A program made the translations under genes and the position numbers. A stretch of 64,000 nt of DNA, from contig NC_058523.1 in assembly GCF_904849725.1 (NCBI RefSeq), positions 341,103,948-341,167,947 of the forward strand, written 5' to 3'. This DNA is from Hordeum vulgare subsp. vulgare. Taxonomy: Eukaryota; Streptophyta; Magnoliopsida; Poales; Poaceae. The notes beneath the pieces were generated by a model. The model searched no databases. It saw nothing but the letters and a program-made list of their open reading frames with translations, and was not told the DNA's origin. How positions within the stretch are numbered: the stretch's first letter is position 1; each line of letters begins with the position of its first letter. Below are positions 43,542 to 54,847 of this stretch, piece by piece.

Positions 43542-44618
43542 CACCATCGTGGCCAAACAAAACCTAAGTCATGGCCTTCCCATACCGGCAAGAGGTGGTT
43601 GTACGATTATGGCCGATCAGATGACTCATGATCATCCACCATATCATAGTAACCATAGTGATTCATAACCATCAGCATATATCTCTATACGATTGTTTAT
43701 TAAATCATTATTTTCTTAGCAAGTTAAGCAAGTATATTGCATGAAGATGTGAGCTATGCTTTGCAAAACTACATCACATGGGTATGATGGCTTGCCTTGA
43801 TCAGTGGGGTTGTTCAAACACTCCTGGTCTTCAAAGTTTCCCTCTGAAAAATTTGTTTGAAATAGCAAAAGAACAGGAAAAGCATTAAATACCTTTTTAT
43901 TAACCAAAAATTCTATGAGTGTGGTAAAAACACCAAAATTTAGCAGATTGTAAAGAATTCCAATACCAACTCAATGCAAAAAGAATCAAGTGATTTGGAC
44001 TTGTAAGTAAAAATATTTAAATGGTCAAAGTTTCTGTTTGAATTTGAAATAAATAAAAGAAATAGAATTCCTCGAAGGGGCCACGTCGAAGGCGTAAAGT
44101 TGAGGGGTGCCTCCACTTAACGCTTTGGCCGGAGGCCGCAGCCACTGGCAAGTGGGGCCTTCCCTTTTTAAACAGAGAGAGAGGAGGGGGAACAAAGGAG
44201 GGCGGCTCACCGGCGACGCTCACCCGCGATAAAGACGGTGGCGAGGCTAGGAGATGAATGGAATGGATCGGGCACTCGATGACGATCCTCCCTGAACCCG
44301 TAGCTCCTCCGGAGGTGGACGGACGGCGTCGCCCCTTCTTCTCCGACGGGTGGCGGCTATGGTGGTCGTACACGGCGACGGTTCTGGCAGGGATTCGACT
44401 CACCGATGGCTCGAGGAGCACCAGAGGGACCAAGGGAACACACTGGTGGCCTTGGATTGGACTGGGGAAGGGCAGAGGAGGCTGGCGACAGAGGGGATTT
44501 GGCGGCGGGGCTTGTCGCCGGGGCAGAGGGAGACGAGCTCCCGACTCTTTTTGGGGGTCTCTAGTGCTAATCCAGAGGTGGAGGAGAGGGGTGAGAGCTA
44601 GGAGGGGTTCGGGCAGTG

Positions 44619-44629
44619 CCTTATATAGG
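44619..44629 (-). promoter_or_regulatory. TATA box of element I
   Basis: On the minus strand the sequence is CCTATATAAGG, a strong TATA match, with GC-rich sequence downstream (44600 to 44050) as expected for a 5' leader. It supports reading element I as an LTR in minus orientation. Confidence 0.55.
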
Positions 44630-45992
44630 CCAGCGACGAGCGCTGCCGAGCTCTCCCGAAGAGGCAAGACTCGGGCTTGCCACTGGAGCAAGGACGGTGA
44701 GCTGGCAGTCGCGACATGGGGTGAGGTGATGGAGGAGGTCAGGGGAGCGACGAGACGGGTCCGGAGCCATTAATGGCTTGCGGACGACCACACTGGCCGA
44801 AGCCCACTGTGTTGCCCGTGGCAGAGCTTGGCCGGGAGCGCCGGCGGCCTTCTCCGGTGAACCAGAGGGTTCGGGAGGTACCACGCGGCTACCAGGGACC
44901 TCGTCGGCGCTTAGGACAAGGGGGGCAGCGATTGACGGCTCGGGGCGGCTCGACTATCACTGAAGCTGCGCAGAGCAAGCTCTGTGGCATGCCAACACCG
45001 TGATCACCATGGTTGCGGCCACCCTGATGCCACGCCAGCTTGGAAACCTTGTCTATTGCGTCGACCAGCCTTCCATCAGTCACCAGCCACTGCTTGCTTG
45101 AGCATACAAGATTTGCTGCGACTAGGAAAATCATCAACAGGTTCTGTCTGCAGACTTTGGGTTGATCTAGAGATCAACAGGGTTGGGATTAGAGAAAGAT
45201 AAGATGTCTAGAAGAATATTCATAGAAAAGACTCTAAACTGGCAAAAATTGGCAAGGTTTGAAGATCAAATGAATATAGTTCCTTTGTAAACCATCTTTC
45301 TGGTCCAGAACACAAATGAGCTCCTAGCACTCAAATGCAAGCTTTGATACTAGTATCTTTTGGTGGGGAAGTGTTATTTGGTAGTGCACACATGCAGAAA
45401 AATTTGTAGCTCCAATGTGCACTCCTAGCTAGCACTTCCCTCACAAAGGTCCTATTTTTGCAGACACTTAGCAAAGTGTTTTTGCTCAAAATTTGTATTG
45501 GACCATGGGAAGTTTTCACATATTGGAACCATATATGATCCCTAGTAACTACATGAATTTATTTGGAATTTTTCAAAACAGGAATCATAGGGTTGCTTCA
45601 CAAAGGGATAATTCTGGTCAGATAATAAATAATTATTCTGGCCATAATTATCCATTGGACAAAGAAATAATTTTGAATATTTTGAAATCATATGTTATTG
45701 AGAAGATGTTGCAAAAGTTTTGGGTCTTAAAGCTCATCCAAACTATAGGTTGCTTCACAACCTATAGTGATGGCATAATTCCCAAAATAGAAAAAAAGAA
45801 TTAATAGAATAAAATATTGCTAATAAATCTCAGAAAGGTTTTAGTAAGAAGCAAATGGTTTTGGGTTGTTTGAGACAAGAAATCAGAGATTTCATAATCC
45901 AACTTGCTTTGAGAATTTTAAATTCCACCAAATTGCAAATGATCTTCAAAAATATTTTAAAAAGAAAAGGTTTGAAAAATCAGGGTGTTACC

Positions 45993-46895
45993 GATACTCG
46001 CCAACTACTTCCCGTTGGTGCTCAAGCCCAACGTGAGGTCATGGTTGATGCACCTCCCCAAGAACTCCATTTCCTTTTGGAAGGAATTGTGCCAGGACTT
46101 TGTTGGCGCCTACACTGGCGGCCACCGAGCTCCTGGTCAGGAAAGGGTCTTGCACATCATCCCCCAAAAGGAGGGTGAACCCCTGCGCAAGTACATCCAG
46201 AGGTTTAGTCGCATCCAACACAACATCCCGGACACCCACCCAGCTGTCGTCATCAACGCGTTCCACCAGAGCGTTCGCAATCGAAAGATGCGCAAAGAGC
46301 TGGCGATGAACAATGTCCGCGATGTCGTCGAGCTTTATGCTCTGGTGGACAGATGTCGTGTGCAGAACAAGGAAGGAGGCTTCTCGGCGAGAACACCGAC
46401 GTTGAAGCTGACTCCAAAGACGAATACGCCGAGGTCCCCACCAAGAGGGGAAAGCGGCTTAACTAGAAGCGGAACAACAAAACCATGTTTGCCGTCGAGG
46501 CGACTGGCGATGCAGACTCCACCGAGAAGGCGAAAGACGAGACCTCCGGCTAGGATGCTGCCAGGTGTGGCTCCTACCAGGCCTTGGCTGCCGCCGACAA
46601 ACCGGATGACTCCGACTCCCAGTACTACAAGATCCACCTCACCAAGGGCCACGACCTCCAACACTTTCGGCAGGTTGAACAACTTGCCGAGAAGCACAGA
46701 GCCAAATACCAAAGGCGCGACAAGGAGAAGGACCAACAAGGTGGCGAAGGGTCAGGCAGGAAGAAGGGTGCCCAAGGGTGCCTCCCCGGCAAGTTCAAGG
46801 GCAAGAAAGCAAGGCCCGCACAACCACGGGAGAAGGTGGAGGAGGATGATGATGAAGACTGCCGCGACGACGACTCCAGCGACCACGAATTCTAG
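45993..46895 (+). pseudogene. gag: gypsy F gag, C-terminal part
   Basis: This continues Gag after element I: LANYFPLVLKPNVRSWLM, SISFWKELCQDFVGAY, EPLRKYIQRFSRIQHNIP and VVINAFHQSVRNRKMRKEL make up the rest of the Gag domain. A shift near 46385 leads to a Lys/Arg-rich linker, and another to YYKIHLTKGHDLQHF (about 46625-46670). That stretch looks like a degenerated Cys/His knuckle; relatives have YCKIHxTxGHDLQxC, so the cysteines are lost. A basic and acidic tail ends at 46893-46895. Confidence 0.8.
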
Positions 46896-46907
46896 AGGGC
46901 AACAGAC

Positions 46908-47777
46908 ATGATGTGCCTTGAAGGAGGTGCCTCGCTGCATTCTTCCCACCACCAGCTCAAGAAGTGGGCGCGTGAAGTGATTGCAGCAAAGCCCTCCATC
47001 GGCACCCACAAGCCCCAGAGATGGTTGCAGAGACCGATCATTTTCGACTCTAAGGACCACCCAGACCGCGTCACTGGAGTCGGGTGCCTGCCGTTGTTCG
47101 TATCACCAACGATCCGCAACCTCAGATTGACGAATATGTTAGTAGATGGAGGGGCTGGCCAGAATCCCATTTCCCCCGATGTGATCCAAAAGTTATAGAT
47201 CCCCGAAGAAGACCTTGAGGACACAGGCGCGTTCGAAGGGATCAACCCCGGGAAGATCCAGCCTAAGGGAAAGATCACGTTGCAGGTAACTTTCGGCTGT
47301 GATCAGAACTACCGGACGGAAAAGGTCATCTTCGACATCCCTGATAACCCATTCGCGTACAATGGGATCTTGGGGCGCCCTCCATTGGCGAAATTCATGG
47401 CGGCCTCGCACTACGCCTACGGTACCCTGAAGATGCCTGGTCCGGTCGACGTCATCGTCGTCTGCGCCGAAAAGAATGATGCGCTCGGATGCACGGGTCG
47501 CCTCTACCGGGAGGCCATGGTGGCGCCCGGCACACGGGCCCCTTCCGCCTCCTCAAAGATTCCAGGACGGAAGAAGTCCGACAAGAGGACCTCCCTCGTC
47601 GATCCCGGCAACCAGACCTCGTCAGAGTGCTGTGCTGCCGGCAAGGACGTGCCTGAAAGCTCCACCACGCAAAGCAAAAGGTCCAGGGCCGCTCCACCTG
47701 AGACCAAGAAGGTGCCAACTAAGGAAGACGTCTCGGGAGGGACTTCCGCCATCAGTTCCACCATCGACAACAAATAG
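46908..47777 (+). pseudogene. pol: gypsy F protease
   Basis: After a short linker the frame has PLFVSPTIRNLRLTNMLVDG with Asp-Gly-Gly at the active site, as in H, and a stop near 47196. It resumes with ITLQVTFGCDQNYRTEKVIF, then FAYNGILGRPPLAKFMA, the usual end of this protease type. A Ser/Lys/Pro-rich linker runs to a TAG at 47775-47777. The same frame continues into RT beyond the stop (FLWKNLEAFPWQPSDIPGVP). Confidence 0.8.
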
Positions 47778-48692
47778 GAAAGCGCACTCATCGCCTTCCT
47801 GTGGAAAAATCTTGAAGCATTTCCCTGGCAACCATCAGATATTCCTGGCGTTCCCAGGGAGGTAACTGAGCACCACCTTGCCGTCTATCCACACGCGCGG
47901 CCGGTCAAGCAGAAGGTGAGGAAACAGGTCCTGGAGCGGCAAGAATTCATTGCCGAAGAGATCAAGAAGCTAGGATCAGCGGGACTGGTCAGAGGAGTCA
48001 TCCATCCGACATGGTTGGCCAATCCAGTCATTGTGCGTAAGGCGAACGGGAAATTGCGGCTTTGTATTGACTTCACCGACGTCAATAAGGCCTGCCCCTA
48101 GGATCCTTTCCCCTTACGGTGCATCGACCATATTGTCGACTCCACTATCGGCTGTAACCTGCTGTCCATCCTCGACGCCTACTCCGGTTACCACGAGATC
48201 TACATGGCCGAGGAAGATGAAGAAAAGACCGCGTTCATAACTCCATGCGGCACGTATTGCTTTGTGCGAATGCCCTTCGAGTTGAAGAACGCCGCCTCAA
48301 CTTTTGCAAGGGTGATCAAAATTGGTTTTGAACCCCAACACCATAGAAATCTGGAAGCCTATATGGATGACATAATGGTCAAAACTAAGAACAGATCGAC
48401 CCTTGTGCAAGATCTGGAAGAAACATTTGCCAACCTGCGCAAGATCAACCTCAAGTTCAACCCTCAGAAATGTGTCTTCGGTGTCCCTTTCGGCAAGATT
48501 CTCGGGTTCTTCGTATCCCAACGCGGGATCAAAGCCAACCCCGACAAGATCAAAGCCATCGAGCAAATTGAGGCACCGAAGCGCGTCAAGGATGTACGGC
48601 GCCTAGCCGGTTGCGTAGCTGCCCTGAGCCGGTTCATCTCCAAGTCCGCTGAATGCGCCCTGCCCTTCTTCAAAATATTTAAGAAGGCATGA
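47778..48692 (+). pseudogene. pol: gypsy F reverse transcriptase
   Basis: RT without large gaps: IKKLGSAGLVRGVIHPTWLA, VRKANGKLRLCIDFTDVNKA, a TAG near 48100, then DAYSGYHEIYMAEEDEEKTA, FVRMPFELKNAASTF and the catalytic YMDD (AYMDDIMVKTK). The end is FNPQKCVFGVPFGKILGFF and LAGCVAALSRFISKSAE. It stops at 48690-48692. Unlike H, the palm and its Asp pair are kept. Confidence 0.9.
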
Positions 48693-49505
48693 CCGATGAA
48701 GTGGACTCCTGAGGCGGAAGAGGCACTACAAAACTGAAAGAAATACCTCTCCTCCGCACCCGTGCTGGTGGCCCCTAGATCCCAAGAGCGACTACTCTTG
48801 TATCTAGCGGCAACCAACCAGGTGGTCAGTCCTGCCTTTTTGGCGCAGAGGGAGGAAGACGATGAAGCTCCAACAAAGGCTACGCCGCTCAAAGAGGATG
48901 CACATGATGGCAAGCAAGCCCCCCCTACGGTATCAGAGGGCAACCAAGAGAAGTCCTCGCCAACGAGCGGGCCTGATCAAAAGTAGAAGTTGGTGCAATG
49001 CCCGGTCTATTTAGTCAGTCCCTCCTACAAGGGGCCAGGACGAGAAACTCCGGAGTGCAGAAGTTGCTTTTTGGCCTCCTCATGGCCTCAAGGAAGTTGC
49101 ACCACTACTTCCAAACTCATGAGATTACCGTTGTCACTCGCTTCCCGCTGCAAAGGGTTCTGCGAAACCCCGACGCAACCGGCATGATAGTGGAGTGGGC
49201 GTTGGAATTGTCCTGCTTCAGTCTCAAGTTTGAGAGCACTTAGACCATACGGAACAGGGCCTTGGCGGAGTTCATTGTAGAATGGACCCCAACGCTAGAC
49301 GAAGAAGTACCAGAATCAACCCTCCCGGGGAGGGAATCAGACGAGGAATGTGTCATGTACTTTGATGGAGTATTCTCCCTCCAGGGCGCCGGGGCTGCCG
49401 TGCTGCTAGTCCGGCCTACCGGAGAGCATCTCAAGTACGTGATCCATATGTATTTCCCCGGGAGAAGTCAACCAACAACACCGCAAAATATGAAGGGCTG
49501 CTCAC
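48693..49505 (+). pseudogene. pol: gypsy F RNase H, first part
   Basis: Starts MKWTPEAEEALQ, then a TGA, then APVLVAPRSQERLLLYLAAT. An unusual acidic Lys/Pro-rich loop (about 48848-48980) precedes a stop and the KLVQCPVYLVS motif. Frame changes follow. At 49262 the RNase H1-like domain begins (MYFDGVFSLQGAGAAVLLVR) and runs to PTTPQNMKGCSL, where G inserts at 49506. The domain continues at 59276. Confidence 0.8.
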
Positions 49506-51090
49506 TGATGTCCCACAAGCGTATGGGATCGCAACAGTTTTCGAGGGTAGAGTATTCAACCCAAATTTATTGATTCGGTCACAAGGGGAAGCTAAAGGAT
49601 ATTCTCAAGTATTAGTAGCTGAATTGTCAATTCAACCACACCTGGAAGATTAGTGTCTGCAAGCAAAGTATCAGTAGCAAGGTAGTACAATCGCAACGGC
49701 GCCAGAAAAAGCTTTGGCAATTCCCAGCAACGGCGCCAGAAAAAGGCACGTTGACGGGATGTTAGCGCCAACAAAGTCTTGCAACAAGTAACAATGGCGT
49801 AGCAAGGAACAGTAGTAGTAGCAGCAGCAAAGTAACAAGTAACAGGACTAGCAACAGTAGCAGCAAAGCGACAATAGCAAAGTGACAGTAGCAAAGTGGC
49901 CCAATCCCTCTTGTAGAAAGGGACAAGCCTAGGCAATGTAATGTAGCGAGGACCAGCAGTAAAAGACTCGTAGGCAGTGGATCGTTCATGGATGAGTGTG
50001 ACGGATGTGATTCATCATGTAACAGCTATAACACGGAGAGATAAGTAACAAGCTCCCGTTCGTCAATCTAATGTAGGCATGTATTCCGTATATAGTCATA
50101 CGTGCTTAGGGAAAAGAACTTGCATGACATCTATTGTCCATATCTCCCGTGGCAGCGGGGTCCTAATGGAAACTACGGGATATTAAGGTTCTCCTTTCAA
50201 AAAAGAACCGGACCAACGCATTAACACATGGTGAATACATGAACTCCTTATACTATGGTCATCTCCGAGAGTGGTTCCGACTATTGTCACTCCGGGGTTG
50301 CCAGGTCATAACACATAGTAGGTGACTACAACTTGCAAGATAGGATCTAAAACAAACATATATTGGTGACAACATAATAGGTTCAGATCTGAAATCATGG
50401 CACTCGGGCCCTAGTGACAAGCATTAAGCATGGCAAAGTAGTAGCAACATCAATCTCAGAACATAGTGGATACTAGGGCTCAATCCCCGTGAAGAACTAA
50501 CTCGATTACATGATAGATTTCATCCAACTCATCACCGTCCAGCAAGCCTACGATGATATTACTCACGAACGATGAAGAGCATCATGGAATTGTCGATGGA
50601 GGAAGGTTGATGATGACGATGGCGACGATTTCCCCTCTCCGGAGCACGAAACGGACTCCAGATCTGCCCTCCAGAACTAGAACAGGATGTGGCGGCGCCT
50701 CCGTATCGCAAAACGCGATGAAACCTTCTCTCTGATTTTTTTCCAGGCGAAACGGAAGATATAGGACTGAGTTTGGGGGCGGTGTTGCCACGTGGGCCCC
50801 AGAAGCCTGCATGGCGTGGCCTAGGGGGGTGGTCGCGCCGTGTGGGCTTGTGGCCCACTGGCACACCCCCTGAAGTGGATCTTTGCACAGGTATTTTTCT
50901 TTTATTCCTGAAAACATATCCGTAAATTTTCAGGATGTTCCGAGAACTTTCATTTCTACACAAAAACAACACCATGGCCATTCTGCTGAAAACAGCGTCA
51001 GTCCGAGTTAGTTCCATTCAAATCATGCAAGTTAGAGTCCAAAACAAGGGCAAAAGAGTTCGGAAAAGTAGATACGACATAGACGTATCA
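49506..51090 (-). repeat. 3' LTR of element G
   Basis: Minus-strand ends TGATACGTCTATGTCG and GGGACATCA; 1,585 bp. It pairs with 57706-59275. Near its 3' end (minus strand) are two primer-site-like copies (49694-49712, 49728-49746) and a low-complexity AGTAGCAGCAAAGT stretch (about 49790-49890). Confidence 0.9.
49694..49746 (-). repeat. two primer-site-like copies inside G LTR
   Basis: CAACGGCGCCAGAAAAAGC (49694-49712) and CAACGGCGCCAGAAAAAGG (49728-49746) closely match the real primer-site context beside the other LTR, CAACGGCGCCCGAAAAAGC (57685-57703). The second LTR carries the same two, at 57894-57912 (decayed) and 57928-57946. Confidence 0.8.
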
Positions 51091-53042
51091 ACTCCCCCAA
51101 GCTTAAAGCCTTGCTTGTCCTCAAGCAACTCAGTTGACAAACTAAGAGAGACAAAAGAAAAACTTTGATGAACTCTGTTTGATCATGTTGTTGCAACTAT
51201 GTCTAACTCACAACTAGAATTTCAGGAAGATCACAATCAAGCCACATAAGCAAATGACATCTAGGTCTCACGGTAAACTCGTATCAATGGCATAATCAAC
51301 TAGCAAGCTAATAATAATAAGCCTCAAGTGTCAACACTTCAATCAAAACAACAAGAAGCAGTAAGAATATATGGTATCTCGCTAGGTCTTTCTGAGACCG
51401 CAAAACATAAATGCAGAGCACCTTCAAAGACCAAGGGCTAACTAAACATTGTAATTCAACGCAATGAAGATCCAGTCATTTTCAAACTCAACACAGTTAA
51501 AAGCAAAGCATAAAAATGACAGAGGTGCTCTCTAATTCGTGCTTTTGGAAGTGGAGGATGACTCAACAAGAACATAAATAGACAGGCCCTTCACAGAGGA
51601 AAGAAGTGATTTGCAGAGGTGCCAAAGCTCAAGCTTTTAAAATAGAGATAATACTTTTGGGTGGCATGCTTTCATTGACAACGCAATGACTAAGAGTTCT
51701 CAATATCTTCCACGCTACACATGCTATAGGCGGTTCCCAAACAGAAAAGTAAAGTTTTGACTCCCCCACCACCAATCAATCACACTCCATGGCTAGCCGA
51801 ATCCTCGGGTACCGTCCAGACCAACATAAATCCTGGGGGAGTTTTGTTTGCAATTATCTTTTCGATTTGAGCATGGAACTGGGAATTCCAATTACCGGCC
51901 CCTTTCTCGTGAATGATAGTGAATAAACACATATCGAGGATAAGATGCCTAGCATGGAAGATATCAATAGCCCACTGTCACCACATGAACGGTTCGGGCA
52001 TGCAAAACAGATTATTTCTTGAAGATTTAGAGAGTGGCACATGCAAATTTACTTGGAACGGCAGGTAGATACCACACATAGGTAGGTATGGTGGACTCAT
52101 ATGGAACAACTTTGGGTTTATGAAGGTGGATGCACAAGCAGTATTCTCGCTTAGTACAAGTGAAGGCTAGCAAAAGACTGGGAAGCGACCAACTAGATAG
52201 CGACAACAGTCATCAAAATGCATTGAGATTAACTAACATTGAGTGCAAGCATGAGTAGGACATAAATCACCATGAACATGAACATCATAGAGGCTATGTT
52301 GATTTTGTTTCAACTACATGCGTGAACATGCGCCAAGTCAAGCCACTTGAAACATTCAAAGGAGGATACCATCCTATCATACTACATCATAGTCATCTCA
52401 ACATTCATGTGGGTAACCAAGACAAACAATTATAAGCTCCGAGCTAAGTAAGCATGGCATAAGCAACTATGATCTCTAAGTTGTCATTGAGAACATGTTT
52501 CTCTCACAACAAAGCTGAATCAGGCATGATGAGCTAGTCATATTTACAAAAAAAAATAGATCGAGTTCATACCAGCTTTTCCAGGCTCAGTCACTTCATC
52601 ATATATCGTCATTATTGCCTTTCACTTGCACGACCGAACGATGTGAACAATAACAAGAGTGCTCGTGCATTGGACTAAAGCTGGAATCTGCAGGAAAACA
52701 CAAAGGAGAAGACAAAGTAATATGGCTCTTTGAAAGCTAAACATGTATGCATGCAAGAGCCACTAAACATTGTAACCAATATATTCTACCTTGACCCAAA
52801 GAAAAAGAAAACTATCTACACGGGAAAGCTCCCAACAAGCAAAAGAAGAAAAAGAAAATCTTTTTGGTTTTTCTCAAACTAGACAGACACACGAAAAGAA
52901 AATGAGAATAAGAAAATAAACTACCATGGATGATACAGTGGCAACATGTGAACACCGGCTAACAAAGTGAAAGCATAAGCAAGAATGTAAAGTCGGTGAG
53001 AACACGTACTCCCCGAAGCTTAGGCTTTTGGCCTAACTTGGT
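51091..53042 (-). other. 3' untranslated region of G
   Basis: About 1.95 kb, starting with the polypurine tract at 51091-51105 and otherwise AT-rich with no frame above about 60 codons. No repeat or motif beyond A-rich runs (52790-52920) is seen. Long non-coding 3' ends are usual in Athila-type elements. Confidence 0.65.
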
Positions 53043-54109
53043 CTACTCCCAAGGACGGTCCTGGCGAAACCCAAAATCATAATCGGGGTTATACGGGAGC
53101 GCTGCAGCCACTGCCTGAATAGCTGCCTCATGGAGACGAGCAGGCGTCGCCTCCCTCTCATACTCCTCTGCCTCTCCTCTGGTTATGTAATATCTCCGTT
53201 TTACCTGAAAGTCAAAGAAAGCAGGAGCAGGAAGGGTAATATGGAAAACACGCTGCCGGTTAAATATCAATCGGTATAAGAGGGATTCATCATCCCTCTC
53301 AAGGAACTGGTAGCGTGTCATAGCGACGCGGTCCAGGAAAGCTGTATGGAGCGGGGATCTCCTGCGCGGACGGGTACTACAAGAAAATTTGCTATGCGAG
53401 TGGCATAGATCCTGCCAAAGAAATCCCCATCAATAGCATTCTTATTCGGCCTCCTTGATATAATAGCTCCCATGTTGAAGCTTTTGTCACGCATCACTGT
53501 GCTCTTAAGGATACTAAGGTTGGGTGCGCAGAGGTGACAATGCTCAATCTTGCCATTAATGCATCTGCCTATGAAGAGGGCAAAATAATGCAAGGCATGG
53601 AAATAAATACTCCCCATGGTAGCTTGCGTAATGTCTCTAGTTTCTCCAACCGTAATACCAGCGCAAAAATCTCTAACCGAAGATTTAGGAGGATCATCGA
53701 GGTTACCCCAAATAGGTATTTTGCAAATTCTACTGAAATCCTCCAAATCCATGGTATAGGATTTATCATAGAGATCAAACAGTACCGATGGCTCACGGTC
53801 AGCTGAAAATTTGAATCTACGAACAAAAGAGGCAGTGAGAGCAACATACTGTTCACATTTATCGGAGATGAATTCTTCGAGTCCGACGTTGCGAACAAAT
53901 GCATCAAACTCATCTTTGAAACCTGCCTCAATCATAAATTCATCAGAAGGCCATTCACATGGTTGTACCTGCGCGTCCCTAGGTTTGTAAGGATCAGGCT
54001 CCCGAATCGCAAGACAGGGACCTCTCTTGCTTGAGGAACCACCATGAAAGTTTCTCCTGAACATCTTCCTTTTCTGAAATTTTCCGTGACCCAAAGGAAA
54101 GGTGAACAA
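53043..54109 (-). pseudogene. Athila ORF1-like accessory gene of G
   Basis: Two open pieces abut at 53318-53321: 54109-53318 (263 codons) and 53321-53043 (92 codons) in a different frame, so a small indel splits one gene of about 355 codons. The first piece opens with a basic N-terminus (GKFQKRKMFRRNFHGG). It then has a globular part (SVLFDLYDKSYTMDLEDFSR, KIPIWGNLDDPP, YFALFIGRCINGKIEHCHLC). This resembles the Arabidopsis Athila ORF1 family (from memory). The second piece is Glu/Arg/Tyr-rich and ends DFGFRQDRPWE. Its role is unknown. I see no transmembrane helix. Confidence 0.65.
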
Positions 54110-54279
54110 GGTTCAACTAAACTTGTAGCAACTACTCCCACAAGTGCCTAGAGACCATATTACGCATCAAAACTACTTGGGACCAGCTAGAATCAGCATG
54201 CAAAGCTCAAGAACATGGTCACCAAGGCAGCAAAATACGCGGAGTATAAGGCACTAGAGAAAAAACTAATTGGACCAAT

Positions 54280-54700
54280 GGAGGAGTCACTTACCAAGGA
54301 GTAATTTCCCTAAAACAGTTCGGAGAATGGTGATTTGAGCAAAGAGATCGAAAATCCCAGCAAGAGGAGCAAGAACACAGGTTTGAACTGCGAAACGATT
54401 TTTTTTCTGGAGGTAGGAGAAGCAAATGAGAGCAAGAATGAGTGGAGGGGGTTCCTGTGGGCCCCACAGGCCTGGGTGGCGCGGCCAGGGGGGTGCCCGC
54501 GCCCCTAGGATTTGTGGTCCACTAGTGTGGCCCCCAGACAGACTCTTTGTCCCGGTATTTTTCAATAAATCCAGAAAAAATCATACTTGATTTTCACAGC
54601 GTTCGGAGAACTTTTGTTTTCGGGGTATTTTTCTACCGGACGCTAAAACAGAAAACACGGAAAACTAAACTAACCCTATCATTTTTCTTCTAAGCAACCT
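54280..54700 (-). repeat. LTR-like fragment within G interior
   Basis: This segment resembles part of G's own LTRs (for example 50790-50960). Both have a GGCGTGGCC/GGCGCGGCC..GGGGGGTG stretch, a GTATTTTTC word and a CCGAGAACTTT/CGGAGAACTTT word, in the same order and orientation. It is much more diverged than the two LTRs are from each other. It lies exactly where RT, RNase H and integrase would be expected. Confidence 0.6.
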
Positions 54701-54847
54701 AAAGTGAAAGCTTGAAACAGAGGTTTGTGACTCCTCGATTCATCCATCTCATGGTCATGGAAAGAAATCCGTCAATGGGGTTGACCAAATCCCCTTGACA
54801 AAACTTTCTCGAATCGCAAAAGAGAACGGAGAATTTTCGAATAGCCA

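Larger units (their letters stand above)
30365..45992 (-). mobile_element. element I, probable large solo LTR, split by H
   Basis: Inserted in F gag with the TSD GATAC at 30360-30364 and 45993-45997. Without H its own length is about 3.3 kb (30365-31125 plus 43471-45992, sharing one CCTGC). The ends are short inverted repeats: left GGCACCCCGATT, right in reverse TAACACCCTGATT. On the minus strand this resembles an LTR of TGTAACACCC type with a mutated TG and CA. A TATA box on the minus strand at 44619-44629 supports an LTR in that orientation. A 17-bp perfect palindrome (30374-30390) lies near one end. There is no primer site, polypurine tract or pol, so a solo LTR is the simplest reading. 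The frames at 44258-44773 and 44691-44017 have no recognised domain. Confidence 0.6.

Noticed and set aside
44017..44773. Long frames on both strands in element I (44691-44017 minus, 44258-44773 plus).
   Set aside because: They overlap each other on opposite strands in a GC-rich leader of what looks like an LTR, and show no domain.
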